Positions 1 through 6,481 are shown, counted from the stretch's first letter. The stretch is DNA of 6,906 bases from Treponema sp. (GCA_031277045.1 JAISLX010000164.1:1-6906); one strand, 5' to 3'. Notes: generated from the letters alone by a model not told the origin. A program made the numbers and translations.

Positions 1-992
1 ATGGGCACCCATTTCGCGGTGGGGTTTGATGCGTAGAAAGATCGCATGGGCGCATAGGAAGGATTGTTGTAGGCAATCCAACTGTAGGTAACGCCGAAAC
101 CGCCCCGGGCCATTTCCTCGTCCCGGTCAGTATCGTTGATAATATTTGACGTAATGACGCCATCGGCGTAGAGTTTCGCCACCTTGCCAAGCCATATTTT
201 GGCGTCATCTGTGGCCGGACCGTAGGCATAGGAGCCGTCCGGCTGAATCACGAAAGCGGAGTAATCGCCCCGGCCGGAACCGGCCCCCTGAATCCAGGGC
301 CAGAAACTGCGGAAGTCGTACCCGTCCCCGCCTAAACCGTAGGTGTCATTTTTTCCGTTTCCGTCGGGATCGTCAAACGTAAACTTGTAGAGTACATCCT
401 CAAGTTCCGCCAGCGTAGTGGGCACGTTCAAACCCAGGTTGTCCAGCCAATCCTGGCGGATCCAGAGAGTTTCACAGCTTGGTTCGGACACATCACCGGG
501 AATACGAAATATTCTTCCCTCTTCGCTGGACGCGAGGAACAGCGTCTTGGGGTCCTGGCTGTTATAATAATCGCGTATGGTGGTATATTTGTTCATGTAG
601 TCCGTTACGTCTACCAGCAGTCCCGCATTTTTCCATTTGGCAAAATCCGTCTCCATGCCCCACCACCAGATAATATCCGGCCGCTGGGCGTCATCGGCCA
701 TGAGCAGTGATATTTTTGCAGGCGAATCGCTCCAGCCGGGCAGGGCAATCAGCTCAATGTCAACGTTATAGCGTTCCTCTATCCACTTTTCCGTCCGGCT
801 GCCGGACTGGGTGTACCCCTGCAGCGCGGCGATCCGCAGTTTCATTTTTTCGCTTTGGTTGAGGGGATCCACTGCCGCCGATGAATCCCTCTGTACTGCC
901 CCGCCGGAACTCTTTCCCTTGCCGCCCTGCGTACACGCCGCAAGGATCATGCCCAGCGCCAGCGCTGCGGCAAAAATCATTCTTCTTTTCAT
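1..992 (-). CDS. Sugar ABC transporter substrate-binding lipoprotein (LplA-like, CUT1), C-terminus outside window
   Basis: This is the extracellular binding lipoprotein of a CUT1 carbohydrate importer. It is open from an ATG at 992 to the window start: 330 codons plus two bases, so the C-terminus is missing (such proteins usually have about 500-560 residues). It begins with a lipoprotein signal peptide: MKRR, a hydrophobic stretch (residues 5-19) and the lipobox LAAC with the lipidated Cys at 20, followed by a Gly/Ser-rich linker to about residue 48. The mature domain starts as a family-1 solute-binding fold (KLRIAAL at 51). Two signatures of the LplA/YtcQ-like group are present: WIRQDWLDNLGLNVPTT at 177-193 and the Asp/Asn-rich, calcium-loop-like DPDGNGKNDTYGL at 208-220. 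A GGAGGT site lies 4 bases before the ATG. It lies 100 bases downstream of the second permease and is probably the last of the three transporter genes. The ligand cannot be read from the sequence; the nearby mannosidase suggests a manno-oligosaccharide. Confidence 0.93.
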   Translation of the reverse strand, partial: MKRRMIFAAALALGMILAACTQGGKGKSSGGAVQRDSSAAVDPLNQSEKMKLRIAALQGYTQSGSRTEKWIEERYNVDIELIALPGWSDSPAKISLLMADDAQRPDIIWWWGMETDFAKWKNAGLLVDVTDYMNKYTTIRDYYNSQDPKTLFLASSEEGRIFRIPGDVSEPSCETLWIRQDWLDNLGLNVPTTLAELEDVLYKFTFDDPDGNGKNDTYGLGGDGYDFRSFWPWIQGAGSGRGDYSAFVIQPDGSYAYGPATDDAKIWLGKVAKLYADGVITSNIINDTDRDEEMARGGFGVTYSWIAYNNPSYAPMRSFYASNPTAKWVP

Positions 993-996
993 CGTT

Positions 997-1002
997 ACCT
1001 CC
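997..1002 (-). promoter_or_regulatory. Shine-Dalgarno site of the binding-protein gene
   Basis: GGAGGT on the minus strand, 4 bases before the ATG at 992. It is a near-perfect anti-16S match and stronger than the sites of the two permeases. This fits the higher dose of binding protein usually needed relative to the membrane subunits. Confidence 0.8.
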
Positions 1003-1070
1003 ACATAATGTTGATATATGAGGCTGTCCCAAAATTTCAGTTTTTGTAACAGCTTCCCTGAATTTATCTC

Positions 1071-1086
1071 TATCGCATACGCGATA
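1071..1086 (-). repeat. Inverted repeat between the second permease and the binding-protein gene
   Basis: TATCGC and GCGATA flank a 4-base loop (6-bp stem), 7 bases after the permease stop codon. There is no T-run after it, so a strong terminator is unlikely. It could protect the upstream mRNA 3' end or set the ratio of permease to binding-protein message. A second pair of short, mutually exclusive stems lies just downstream (GCTGT 1023-1027 with ACAGC 1048-1052; TTCAG 1036-1040 with CTGAA 1058-1062). Function is inferred only. Confidence 0.4.
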
Positions 1087-1092
1087 AAATCC

Positions 1093-1971
1093 CTAACCTT
1101 TAACGCCCCCGATCATGACGCCCTTGACAAAGTATTTCTGTAAAAACGGATATATGATTAAGATGGGTACTGTCGCTACCACCACTGACGCGGCCTTGAT
1201 GCTTCCCGCGGTAGTATTGGAAACCGAGGAAACATTTACCCCTGCCTGCGTCAATGCCTGCTGTGTCTGGGTCAGCATAAAACGGAGTACCGCCTGAAGC
1301 GCCCACTTTTCCCCTGAGTTGATATAAAGCACTGAACTGAAATAGTCGTTCCAGTAACCTACCGCCATAAAAAGCGCGATGGTTGCCAGGGTTGCTTGGG
1401 AAAGCGGCAGGATAATCTGCGCGAATACCCGCACTTCATTCGCTCCGTCAATATAGGCGCTTTCTTCAAAACTTTCCGGTATGGTCGAGAAAAAGGTTTT
1501 CATTATGATTACATTGTAGGCGCTGATAAGCCCCGGCAGAATGAGTGAAAGCCGGTTGTCGATAAGCCCCAGATTCTTGATAAGCAGATAACCGGGTATC
1601 ATGCCTCCGCTAAAAAGCATGGTAAACAGTATCAGTATCATCAACGCCGATCCAAACGGCAGGTACTTTTTTGAAAGCGCATAGGCGGTGGCGGCTGTAA
1701 CAAGGGTGCCAAAAAAAGTTCCCGCCAGCGTTACTGCGATAGTTGTCGCGTAGCCGGTTAAAATTTGGGGATTTTTGAAGACCGCCTCATAGGTTTCAAT
1801 ATTAAATCCCCGGGGCCACAGGAAAATGCCGCCCTTGGTCGTTTCTTCCACGGAACTGAAAGACATCATGACAACATGCCAGAACGGATACAGCATCAAC
1901 ACCGACAACGCCAGAAAAAACACATAATTAAAACCCGCGAAAATATTTTCGCCCCTGCTCTTGTGAATCAT
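1093..1971 (-). CDS. ytcP: Carbohydrate ABC transporter permease, YtcP/LplC type
   Basis: Inner-membrane permease of a CUT1 sugar importer, 292 residues, the usual full length. About six hydrophobic segments are visible (near residues 13-35, 75-98, 107-130, 142-160, 187-208 and 260-280). The cytoplasmic EAA loop that contacts the ATPase is at 169-190 (FEESAYIDGAN followed by IILPLS). The C-terminus KYFVKGVMIGGVKG is characteristic of the YtcP/LplC branch. The ATG at 1971 follows the stop of the upstream permease by 11 bases, and that gap contains GGGAGGG as ribosome binding site, so the two genes are co-transcribed and probably translationally coupled. It should form a heterodimer with the 1983-2891 product. 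No ATP-binding subunit is encoded nearby, so a shared MsmX-like ATPase from elsewhere is the likely partner. The symbol is given at family level; the substrate is unknown. Confidence 0.95.
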   Translation of the reverse strand: MIHKSRGENIFAGFNYVFFLALSVLMLYPFWHVVMMSFSSVEETTKGGIFLWPRGFNIETYEAVFKNPQILTGYATTIAVTLAGTFFGTLVTAATAYALSKKYLPFGSALMILILFTMLFSGGMIPGYLLIKNLGLIDNRLSLILPGLISAYNVIIMKTFFSTIPESFEESAYIDGANEVRVFAQIILPLSQATLATIALFMAVGYWNDYFSSVLYINSGEKWALQAVLRFMLTQTQQALTQAGVNVSSVSNTTAGSIKAASVVVATVPILIIYPFLQKYFVKGVMIGGVKG

Positions 1972-1982
1972 GGCGCCCTCCC

Positions 1983-2891
1983 TTAAAAAATTCCCTCGTT
2001 GCCGCTTCGCTTGGCGAACTGGTTTACGACAAGGATTAACAGAAATGCCACAACCGACTTAAACATTCCGGCGGCGGTACTAAAGGCGTAATCGTTCCGC
2101 TGAATCCCCATGCGATACACATAGGTGTCTATGATGTCGGCCACTTCATAAACCTGCGCCGAATAGAGCATAAATATCTGGTCGAAGCCGGCGTTCAGGA
2201 TGTTGCCGCAGCTTAAAATAAACATAATAACAATTGTGGGGATAATCGAAGGCAGGGTGATGCTTAGAACCTGCCGCATTTTGCCCGCCCCGTCGATAAC
2301 GGCCGCCTCGTAAAGCTGCGGGTCGATTCCGCTCATGGATGCGAAGTAGACAATTGTTCCCCAGCCCATGCCCTTGTATATGTCCGTAACGATGAGCATG
2401 GGTACAAAAGCCGTCCGGTCCGCCAGGATATTCAGGTGATATCCGGTTAACTGGGTAATAAACGCTGTAGCCAGGCCCGAAGACGGATCAAGCAGATTCA
2501 TGATAATACCCGCAAGAATAACCCAGGAAACAAAGTAGGGAAGGTAAAGAAGGGTCTGGGTTATTTTTTTGTATGTCAGGTTCCGCATCTCGTTCATCAT
2601 AAGGGCCAGAATTACGGGAATTGGAAAACCGCAGATAAGTTTGAGCAGGCTGATCTTGATGGTATTAAGCAAAACCGGCTGAAAAGAATTACGCGAAAAA
2701 AGCCGGGCAAACTGGCCAAAACCTATCCATGAACTTGCCGAAGGATCGTACATGTTGTAGTCCATAAAGGCGATGTGCAGGCCAAAAATAGGAATGTACT
2801 TAAAAACCGCGAAAAAAATAATTCCCGGCGCCAGCAAAAAATAAAGCCAGCGATACTTCACCATGGATTTTAGAATGTGCCCCGTGTTCAC
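1983..2891 (-). CDS. lplB: Carbohydrate ABC transporter permease, LplB type
   Basis: First membrane subunit of the importer, 302 residues, full length for the LplB/YteP group. The N-terminus is typical: a basic stretch, then WLYFLLAPGIIFFAVFKYIP as the first membrane segment. Further hydrophobic segments lie near 75-97, 113-133, 160-185, 213-235 and 272-290. The EAA loop is at 194-214 (YEAAVIDGAGKMRQVLSITLP) with the conserved Gly at 201. The start is GTG at 2891, chosen because AGGGGG lies 6 bases upstream (2898-2903). Met10 is an alternative ATG but has no ribosome binding site. The gene heads a unit with the second permease and then the binding protein, an order different from B. subtilis lplABC, where the lipoprotein comes first. 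Its start lies 25 bases downstream of a large compound palindrome, which may control it. The symbol is given at family level; the substrate is not determinable. Confidence 0.95.
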   Translation of the reverse strand: MNTGHILKSMVKYRWLYFLLAPGIIFFAVFKYIPIFGLHIAFMDYNMYDPSASSWIGFGQFARLFSRNSFQPVLLNTIKISLLKLICGFPIPVILALMMNEMRNLTYKKITQTLLYLPYFVSWVILAGIIMNLLDPSSGLATAFITQLTGYHLNILADRTAFVPMLIVTDIYKGMGWGTIVYFASMSGIDPQLYEAAVIDGAGKMRQVLSITLPSIIPTIVIMFILSCGNILNAGFDQIFMLYSAQVYEVADIIDTYVYRMGIQRNDYAFSTAAGMFKSVVAFLLILVVNQFAKRSGNEGIF

Positions 2892-2897
2892 GGTATG

Positions 2898-2903
2898 CCC
2901 CCT
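2898..2903 (-). promoter_or_regulatory. Ribosome binding site supporting the GTG start of the first permease
   Basis: AGGGGG on the minus strand, 6 bases before GTG 2891. It lies within a purine run (AAGGGGAAGGGGG). It favours the GTG over the in-frame ATG nine codons later. Confidence 0.65.
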
Positions 2904-2916
2904 TCCCCTTAAAATT

Positions 2917-2958
2917 AACGCAGCGCGTTTGACACGGCGTGTCTTAACGCGATGCGTT
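2917..2958 (-). promoter_or_regulatory. Compound palindrome just upstream of the permease start
   Basis: Three adjoining symmetric elements are seen: 2917-2929 (AACGCAGCGCGTT), 2931-2943 (GACACGGCGTGTC, a perfect palindrome around one base) and 2946-2958 (AACGCGATGCGTT). The outer two are inverted copies of each other with 12 of 13 bases identical. The whole block can therefore fold as one hairpin of about 20 pairs centred at 2937 with one bulge. It ends 25 bases before the GTG start. It could be a multi-site operator for a dimeric or tetrameric regulator, or an RNA hairpin (attenuator or stability element). On the minus strand it is followed by AATTTTAAGG, so it is at best a weak terminator. 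The structure is certain; its role is inferred. Confidence 0.65.
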
Positions 2959-3237
2959 GTTGTCCTTGTTTTACCGTTTGTCTATTTCCACAAGCGGGTC
3001 CGTGTTTTAGTTGAATTTTTATAGGCGGTAGTTTTGCACCTGCCGGTTGAATACAGCCGCCGGATTCTTGGGCCGCCGCAGTTATTTGAGGCCGAGACTT
3101 TGACGCAATATTCAGAAGTTCTACCGCGAGAAAATACGGCGGCAAATGTCTGGGGTTCGTATTCGCGGAATATGGTGTAAGGGTGATAAAAAGGGCTTGG
3201 TCCGGCGGGGAAAAAACAGTGATGGGATCGTGGGTTA

Positions 3238-3251
3238 CCCCCCCCCCCCCC
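3238..3251. repeat. Homopolymer of 14 C (14 G on the minus strand)
   Basis: An uninterrupted 14-base tract in the leader of the transporter genes, G on the sense (minus) strand. It is about 174 bases after the -10 of the candidate promoter and about 350 bases before the permease GTG. Tracts this long are prone to slipped-strand length change and often underlie phase variation. On the minus strand the first G completes an ATG, and the sequence after the tract is TAACCC, so tract length decides whether that frame stops at once or stays open. No ribosome binding site precedes that ATG. Confidence 0.9.
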
Positions 3252-3259
3252 ATTGATAA

Positions 3260-3272
3260 ACAGTATTACTGT
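3260..3272. repeat. Short perfect palindrome next to the poly-C/G tract
   Basis: ACAGTA-T-TACTGT, a 6-bp dyad around one central base, 8 bases from the homopolymer. It could be a regulator half-site pair or chance. A comparable AGTTAACT palindrome (6794-6801) lies 5 bases before the other G tract. Confidence 0.4.
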
Positions 3273-3292
3273 GGACCGCCATGCCATATACA

Positions 3293-3330
3293 GGGTTTAA
3301 CGAAAAAATATTAAGCATTGTCTTAAACCC
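3293..3330 (-). repeat. Leader hairpin with 8-bp stem (GGGTTTAA/TTAAACCC)
   Basis: Perfect 8-bp arms at 3293-3300 and 3323-3330 around a 22-base AT-rich loop. It lies in the predicted leader of the transporter transcript, between the promoter and the G tract. It could be a folded RNA element or a protein site. Confidence 0.4.
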
Positions 3331-3338
3331 CCTTTTGG

Positions 3339-3362
3339 TTTGCGGCCTTGTTCCGCCGCAAA
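3339..3362 (-). repeat. Leader hairpin with 8-bp GC-rich stem (TTTGCGGC/GCCGCAAA)
   Basis: Perfect 8-bp inverted repeat with an 8-base loop. Its 5' arm on the minus strand overlaps the T-run that follows the preceding GGAGG/CCTCC hairpin (3366-3388). The two structures could therefore compete, as terminator and antiterminator do in attenuators. Confidence 0.45.
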
Positions 3363-3365
3363 AAC

Positions 3366-3388
3366 GGAGGACTTGTTTACAGGCCTCC
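3366..3388 (-). terminator. Weak terminator-like hairpin in the transporter leader
   Basis: On the minus strand GGAGG (3384-3388) pairs with CCTCC (3366-3370) across a 13-base loop, followed by GTTTTTG. The stem is only five pairs. It sits about 40 bases after the predicted transcription start, where an attenuator could act. Low confidence because stem length is marginal. Confidence 0.25.
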
Positions 3389-3424
3389 CAGAGAAAGCGG
3401 CTGGCTTTTAAAATAGCCTAGCTT

Positions 3425-3454
3425 AGTCTATCTGATGCTTCGCATGGTTGTCAA
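3425..3454 (-). promoter_or_regulatory. Candidate sigma-70 promoter for the transporter leader
   Basis: A consensus -35 TTGACA (3449-3454, minus strand) and a -10 TAGACT (3425-3430) are separated by 18 bases. A T-run precedes the -35. The spacer contains an ATGC-TTC-GCAT dyad (3435-3445) that could be an operator. The -10 and start region, TAGACTAAGCTAG, matches 12 of 13 bases of the plus-strand promoter at 6588-6616. It points toward the permease genes with no intervening supported gene. Confidence 0.6.
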
Positions 3455-3492
3455 GAAAAAAGTGACGTTCGTTAATAAATTTCCCGGCGGCG

Positions 3493-3522
3493 GTTGTCCG
3501 GAAACCGAAGCTTCCGGACAAC
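3493..3522 (-). terminator. Stable 13-bp hairpin with UUCG tetraloop after the mannosidase gene
   Basis: Arms GTTGTCCGGAAGC and GTTTCCGGACAAC pair over 13 positions (one G-U) and close on a C(UUCG)G tetraloop, an exceptionally stable RNA fold. It lies 45 bases after the mannosidase stop on the transcribed strand. No U-tract follows (CGCCGCCGGG), so it is not a classic intrinsic terminator. It may be a 3' stability element, a factor-dependent terminator, or both together with the GC-rich dyad CGGCCC/GGGCCG at 3537-3566. Confidence 0.5.
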
Positions 3523-3566
3523 TCTGTTGTACGCACCGGCCCTGTGGGGCGGCGGTTCGCGGGCCG

Positions 3567-6422
3567 TTAAGCCAGGCTGATTTTTACCGCCGCTATCTTC
3601 CAGGGGAGGGTGTCGAAACTTACGGCGTTGTCCCGTGGCGTCAGAACGCTCAAGGGGTTCCCGTCAAGATCAACCAGCTCGGCGCTTTTGATGGCGCGGG
3701 GAACCGTAAGGGTAACTGAATCCTTGTTGCCTGCCGTTTCGTATAGCCTTACCAGAAGCGCGCCGCCGGCGCTCAGGCCCGTGGAACTGAGCACCGTGGA
3801 AGCGGCGTCCAGGCGCAGCAGTTCCCGCGCCGGGGGCAGTTTGCCCGGATGGCTGCCGCCGGAGATGACGCACATGCCGCGGCACAGGTCCCCCGCCGTT
3901 TCGGAAAGGGCCTTGGGATCGGCTTTTCCCAAAACCACCCAGAGCTTTACGGCATGTTCGCCCCGTTCGGGGTAGGGATCGGGGCTGGAAGCGGTGTTGA
4001 TAAGGGTGGCGCTTAAAACGCCCCCGCAGCCCCGGTAGCCGTATTTCGAATCGGTAACCAGGGCCGCCGCTTCGCCGCCGCCAATGGCCGCCGTGTACTG
4101 CAGGGCCGGGATGTCCTGGAACGCCGGGGGGCGGCGCTGGGTTCCCGCCGGCACATCGGACAGATAGGCTTCCGGCTTGGCGCGCAGGGGCAGGGAGAAG
4201 CAGAGGACCGGCACATGTTTGTGATCTTCGGCGGCCTCGTTCCAGATAACGCTGAACCTGTAGGCAATGGCCGCGGCGTTCCTGTCAAGAAAAACCCCGG
4301 TCTTTATGCGGGATCTTAGAATCTCCTGCTCAATCTCAAAACCCTGCCGCAGGGAACCGGCCCCGTCAAAGGTAGTGATTTTGAGGGGGCGGGACACGGG
4401 TTCCTGCCCCACGGTCCGGCCGATAAGCCAGGCGCTGTTGCTCCGCTTTTCCGACCAGTCAAGGACCAGCCCCGCGCAGGCGCCGGCGGCGATCGTTTCC
4501 GCGCCGGTCTTTTTGTCTTTAAGGGAGCGGAGGCCGCCGGAAGCCGGATCGAATTCCGCCCGGAGCAATTCGTTTTCCAGAACGATGGGGCCGTGGGGCG
4601 CTTCCAGCCGGGGATCGCGGCTGTTCAGCAGGGACATACTGGCGTACTCTTTTTCGCGCAGGACAACTGTGGTGTAGCCGCCGGCGGGGACTTCGACCAA
4701 GGCGATAAAGCGGACATAGCGGTGATCCCAAAAGGTAACGGGCTCCCGGTCCACAAGCTGGAACGGAAGACTGCGGCCTGCGTAATCGGTAAGCTCCGCC
4801 AGGGCCAGGTCGTAGTCCCAGTCCCACAGGGTAAACTCCACAACTTCGCGGCGCGGGTGGGCACTGGAGTTGAACACATGGTATATGCGCACAGGCCCCC
4901 TGCCCCGTTCGGGACTGGGAACCCCGGCGAAGGATTCAAGACCAAAGCCCGCGCCGGCGCCCTCCGATCTGGTACCCGGTTCCGGCCCGGTCTGTATCAT
5001 CGATGTGTCGATTTCCCCGGCCAGGCTTATGCCCGCCTTTTCCCGGGCCGTCCCGGCCACCGCCTGGATTTCGGCATAGTTCGCCATCGCGTAATCCCGG
5101 CTGTCCCGCACGCAGGACCCGGTGATAATGTCGTGGAAGTGGTTGAACAGAACTTTCCGCCACGCATGTTCCAGCTTTTCCGGGGGGTACTGCCTGCCCG
5201 TCAGGACTTTGCTCATGGAATCCAGGGCCTCGGCATCCAGCAGGGCCGCCTCCCCGTAACGGTTCCCCAGTTTGATCCTGCTCTGGGTGGTGTAACAGCC
5301 GGTGAACACAAAGTTTATCTCCTTGCCCACCAGAGGAAGCTTGTCCCGCACCGTTTCGGCGGCCTTGAAGTATTCGGCAAAAGTGCCAAAGCGCAATGCC
5401 GGATATACGGGCCATTCCTTTAGTTCCAGGATCCGTTCAATGTCCCGCCTGGTAGGGCCGCCGCCGTGATCGCCCACGCCGTACACGATAAGCGAGGTTT
5501 TAAGGCCGCCGCAGGCCGCCGCCAGATCGGCCGCGTCAAAGGCGATTTCGTCCTGGATACCCCGGTTGTACCAGTAGGGCTCCCGCTGGCAGAGAAGTTC
5601 CGCCCCCGACGGGGAACGCCAGCGGTACAGGACATGCTGTTCCGCCAGGCCGCGGCAGTGGTACAGGTACTTTACCCCGCCGTAAGAGTCGATCTCCGGG
5701 ATATTGGCGCTGTGGCCAAAAGTGTCCGGCGAAAAATCAATGGTAAGGCTTGCCGGGTCCACGCCCCAGGCGGACTGGAGGTAGTTCTTCGTGTACCTGA
5801 TGTGCCGGAGCAGGGATTCTGTGTTGGGCATGTTCTTATCGGTTTCCACCCAGGCGGAAGCGGTTACCTCCCAGCGGCCTTCCCGGATGCGTTTTTTGAT
5901 GGCCTCCATCAACTCGCCGTCGTACTGTTCCACAAGGTGATAGCAGGATGCCTGGGACTGGGAAAAGGTAAAGTCCGGGTACTCATCCATCAGGTGAAGA
6001 ATAGTGCGGAAGGTCGCCAGCGCCGCCTGGACAGTTTCCTGCCAGCTCCACATCCAGTTCATATCAATGTGGGCGTGGGCCGCGAACAGGACCGTGTATT
6101 CTTTGGCAGCCTTCCCCAGGGGCAGGATGGCCCGCTCGGCCTCCGCGCAGGCGTCCCCGGTCAGAACCCCCTGGGCGTCAAGGCTCTTTTCGAGTATGCC
6201 CAGGGCCCTGCCGATCTCGGCATCCCATGCGCCGGAGGAAGCCTCCGACAGCCTGCCGGCGAAGCCAAGTTCCCCGAGGATGCGCCGGTTCGCCGCGCCG
6301 GGCGCCGTATAGCCGTGGCGCACATAATCCGGCGCCCCCGTCCCCTGCTCCCATCCCCCGCTCGTCCGGCTTCCGCCGGTCCGCGCTTTAATATCCCGTA
6401 ACCTGCCCGCCACTGTGGACAT
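3567..6422 (-). CDS. Alpha-mannosidase, glycoside hydrolase family 38
   Basis: Zinc-dependent retaining alpha-mannosidase, 951 residues from the chosen start. There is no signal peptide, so it is probably cytoplasmic and acts on imported oligosaccharides. Catalytic-domain landmarks are HAHIDMNWMW with putative zinc ligands His118 and Asp120; PDTFGHSANIPEI with Asp233 as nucleophile and third ligand; GDHGGGPTR at 317-325 (family pattern GDGGGGPT); and HFHDIITGS with zinc ligand His430. The C-terminal beta-sandwich part shows VLENELLRAEFD (614-625), KYGYRG (793-798) and PDPYPERGEH (814-823). Start: ATG 6422 has AGGA 8 bases upstream; TTG 6455 and ATG 6452 give 962 or 961 residues but have no ribosome site. 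The gene is much more GC-rich than the transporter genes, which may mean separate ancestry. A candidate operator covers its promoter. Exact linkage specificity (alpha-1,2/1,3/1,6 or 2-O-mannosylglycerate-like) cannot be read. Confidence 0.94.
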   Translation of the reverse strand: MSTVAGRLRDIKARTGGSRTSGGWEQGTGAPDYVRHGYTAPGAANRRILGELGFAGRLSEASSGAWDAEIGRALGILEKSLDAQGVLTGDACAEAERAILPLGKAAKEYTVLFAAHAHIDMNWMWSWQETVQAALATFRTILHLMDEYPDFTFSQSQASCYHLVEQYDGELMEAIKKRIREGRWEVTASAWVETDKNMPNTESLLRHIRYTKNYLQSAWGVDPASLTIDFSPDTFGHSANIPEIDSYGGVKYLYHCRGLAEQHVLYRWRSPSGAELLCQREPYWYNRGIQDEIAFDAADLAAACGGLKTSLIVYGVGDHGGGPTRRDIERILELKEWPVYPALRFGTFAEYFKAAETVRDKLPLVGKEINFVFTGCYTTQSRIKLGNRYGEAALLDAEALDSMSKVLTGRQYPPEKLEHAWRKVLFNHFHDIITGSCVRDSRDYAMANYAEIQAVAGTAREKAGISLAGEIDTSMIQTGPEPGTRSEGAGAGFGLESFAGVPSPERGRGPVRIYHVFNSSAHPRREVVEFTLWDWDYDLALAELTDYAGRSLPFQLVDREPVTFWDHRYVRFIALVEVPAGGYTTVVLREKEYASMSLLNSRDPRLEAPHGPIVLENELLRAEFDPASGGLRSLKDKKTGAETIAAGACAGLVLDWSEKRSNSAWLIGRTVGQEPVSRPLKITTFDGAGSLRQGFEIEQEILRSRIKTGVFLDRNAAAIAYRFSVIWNEAAEDHKHVPVLCFSLPLRAKPEAYLSDVPAGTQRRPPAFQDIPALQYTAAIGGGEAAALVTDSKYGYRGCGGVLSATLINTASSPDPYPERGEHAVKLWVVLGKADPKALSETAGDLCRGMCVISGGSHPGKLPPARELLRLDAASTVLSSTGLSAGGALLVRLYETAGNKDSVTLTVPRAIKSAELVDLDGNPLSVLTPRDNAVSFDTLPWKIAAVKISLA

Positions 6423-6430
6423 ATCATGCT

Positions 6431-6434
6431 TCCT
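6431..6434 (-). promoter_or_regulatory. Ribosome binding site deciding the mannosidase start
   Basis: AGGA within AAAGGAAG on the minus strand, 8 bases before ATG 6422. The upstream in-frame TTG 6455 and ATG 6452 are preceded by CCCGGTTATGATT, with no purine-rich site. The shorter protein is therefore preferred. Confidence 0.6.
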
Positions 6435-6481
6435 TTCCCGGCCTTGAGCCATCAAATCATAACCGGGGCGCTCTGAACTGC

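Larger units (their letters stand above)
2892..3566 (-). other. 675-base intergenic/leader region without a convincing gene
   Basis: This region separates the mannosidase stop from the permease start. Reading frames of about 100 codons exist here but lack ribosome binding sites, overlap one another in different frames and have compositions unlike a protein family, so none is called. In minus-strand order it contains a GC-rich dyad directly after the mannosidase stop (3537-3566), a 13-bp UUCG hairpin, a TTGACA promoter, three leader hairpins, a short palindrome, a run of 14 G, about 280 bases without obvious structure (2959-3237), and a compound palindrome before the permease. If transcription starts near 3415, the permease message has an untranslated leader of roughly 520 bases, unusually long for a sugar transporter operon. 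Confidence 0.7.

Noticed and set aside
479..673. Plus-strand frame of 64 codons inside the binding-protein gene
   Set aside because: Antisense to a clearly coding lipoprotein gene; low-complexity translation with no supporting signals.
2915..3287. Two overlapping minus-strand frames (112 and 101 codons) crossing the 14-G tract
   Set aside because: No Shine-Dalgarno before either start, no recognisable domain, no hydrophobic or compositional pattern of a real protein, and they occupy a region full of inverted repeats. Kept only as a leader-peptide hypothesis in the findings.
3435..3719. Plus-strand frame of 94 codons at the 3' end of the mannosidase
   Set aside because: It overlaps the mannosidase C-terminus antisense and runs through the promoter and terminator-like hairpin; no ribosome site.
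4593..6401. Long plus-strand open frames (276 codons at 4593-5423 and 311 codons at 5466-6401) opposite the mannosidase
   Set aside because: They are antisense shadows of a GC-rich gene with strong GH38 motifs; their translations are rich in Arg, Gly, Pro and Val without family features, and no ribosome sites or promoters lead into them.
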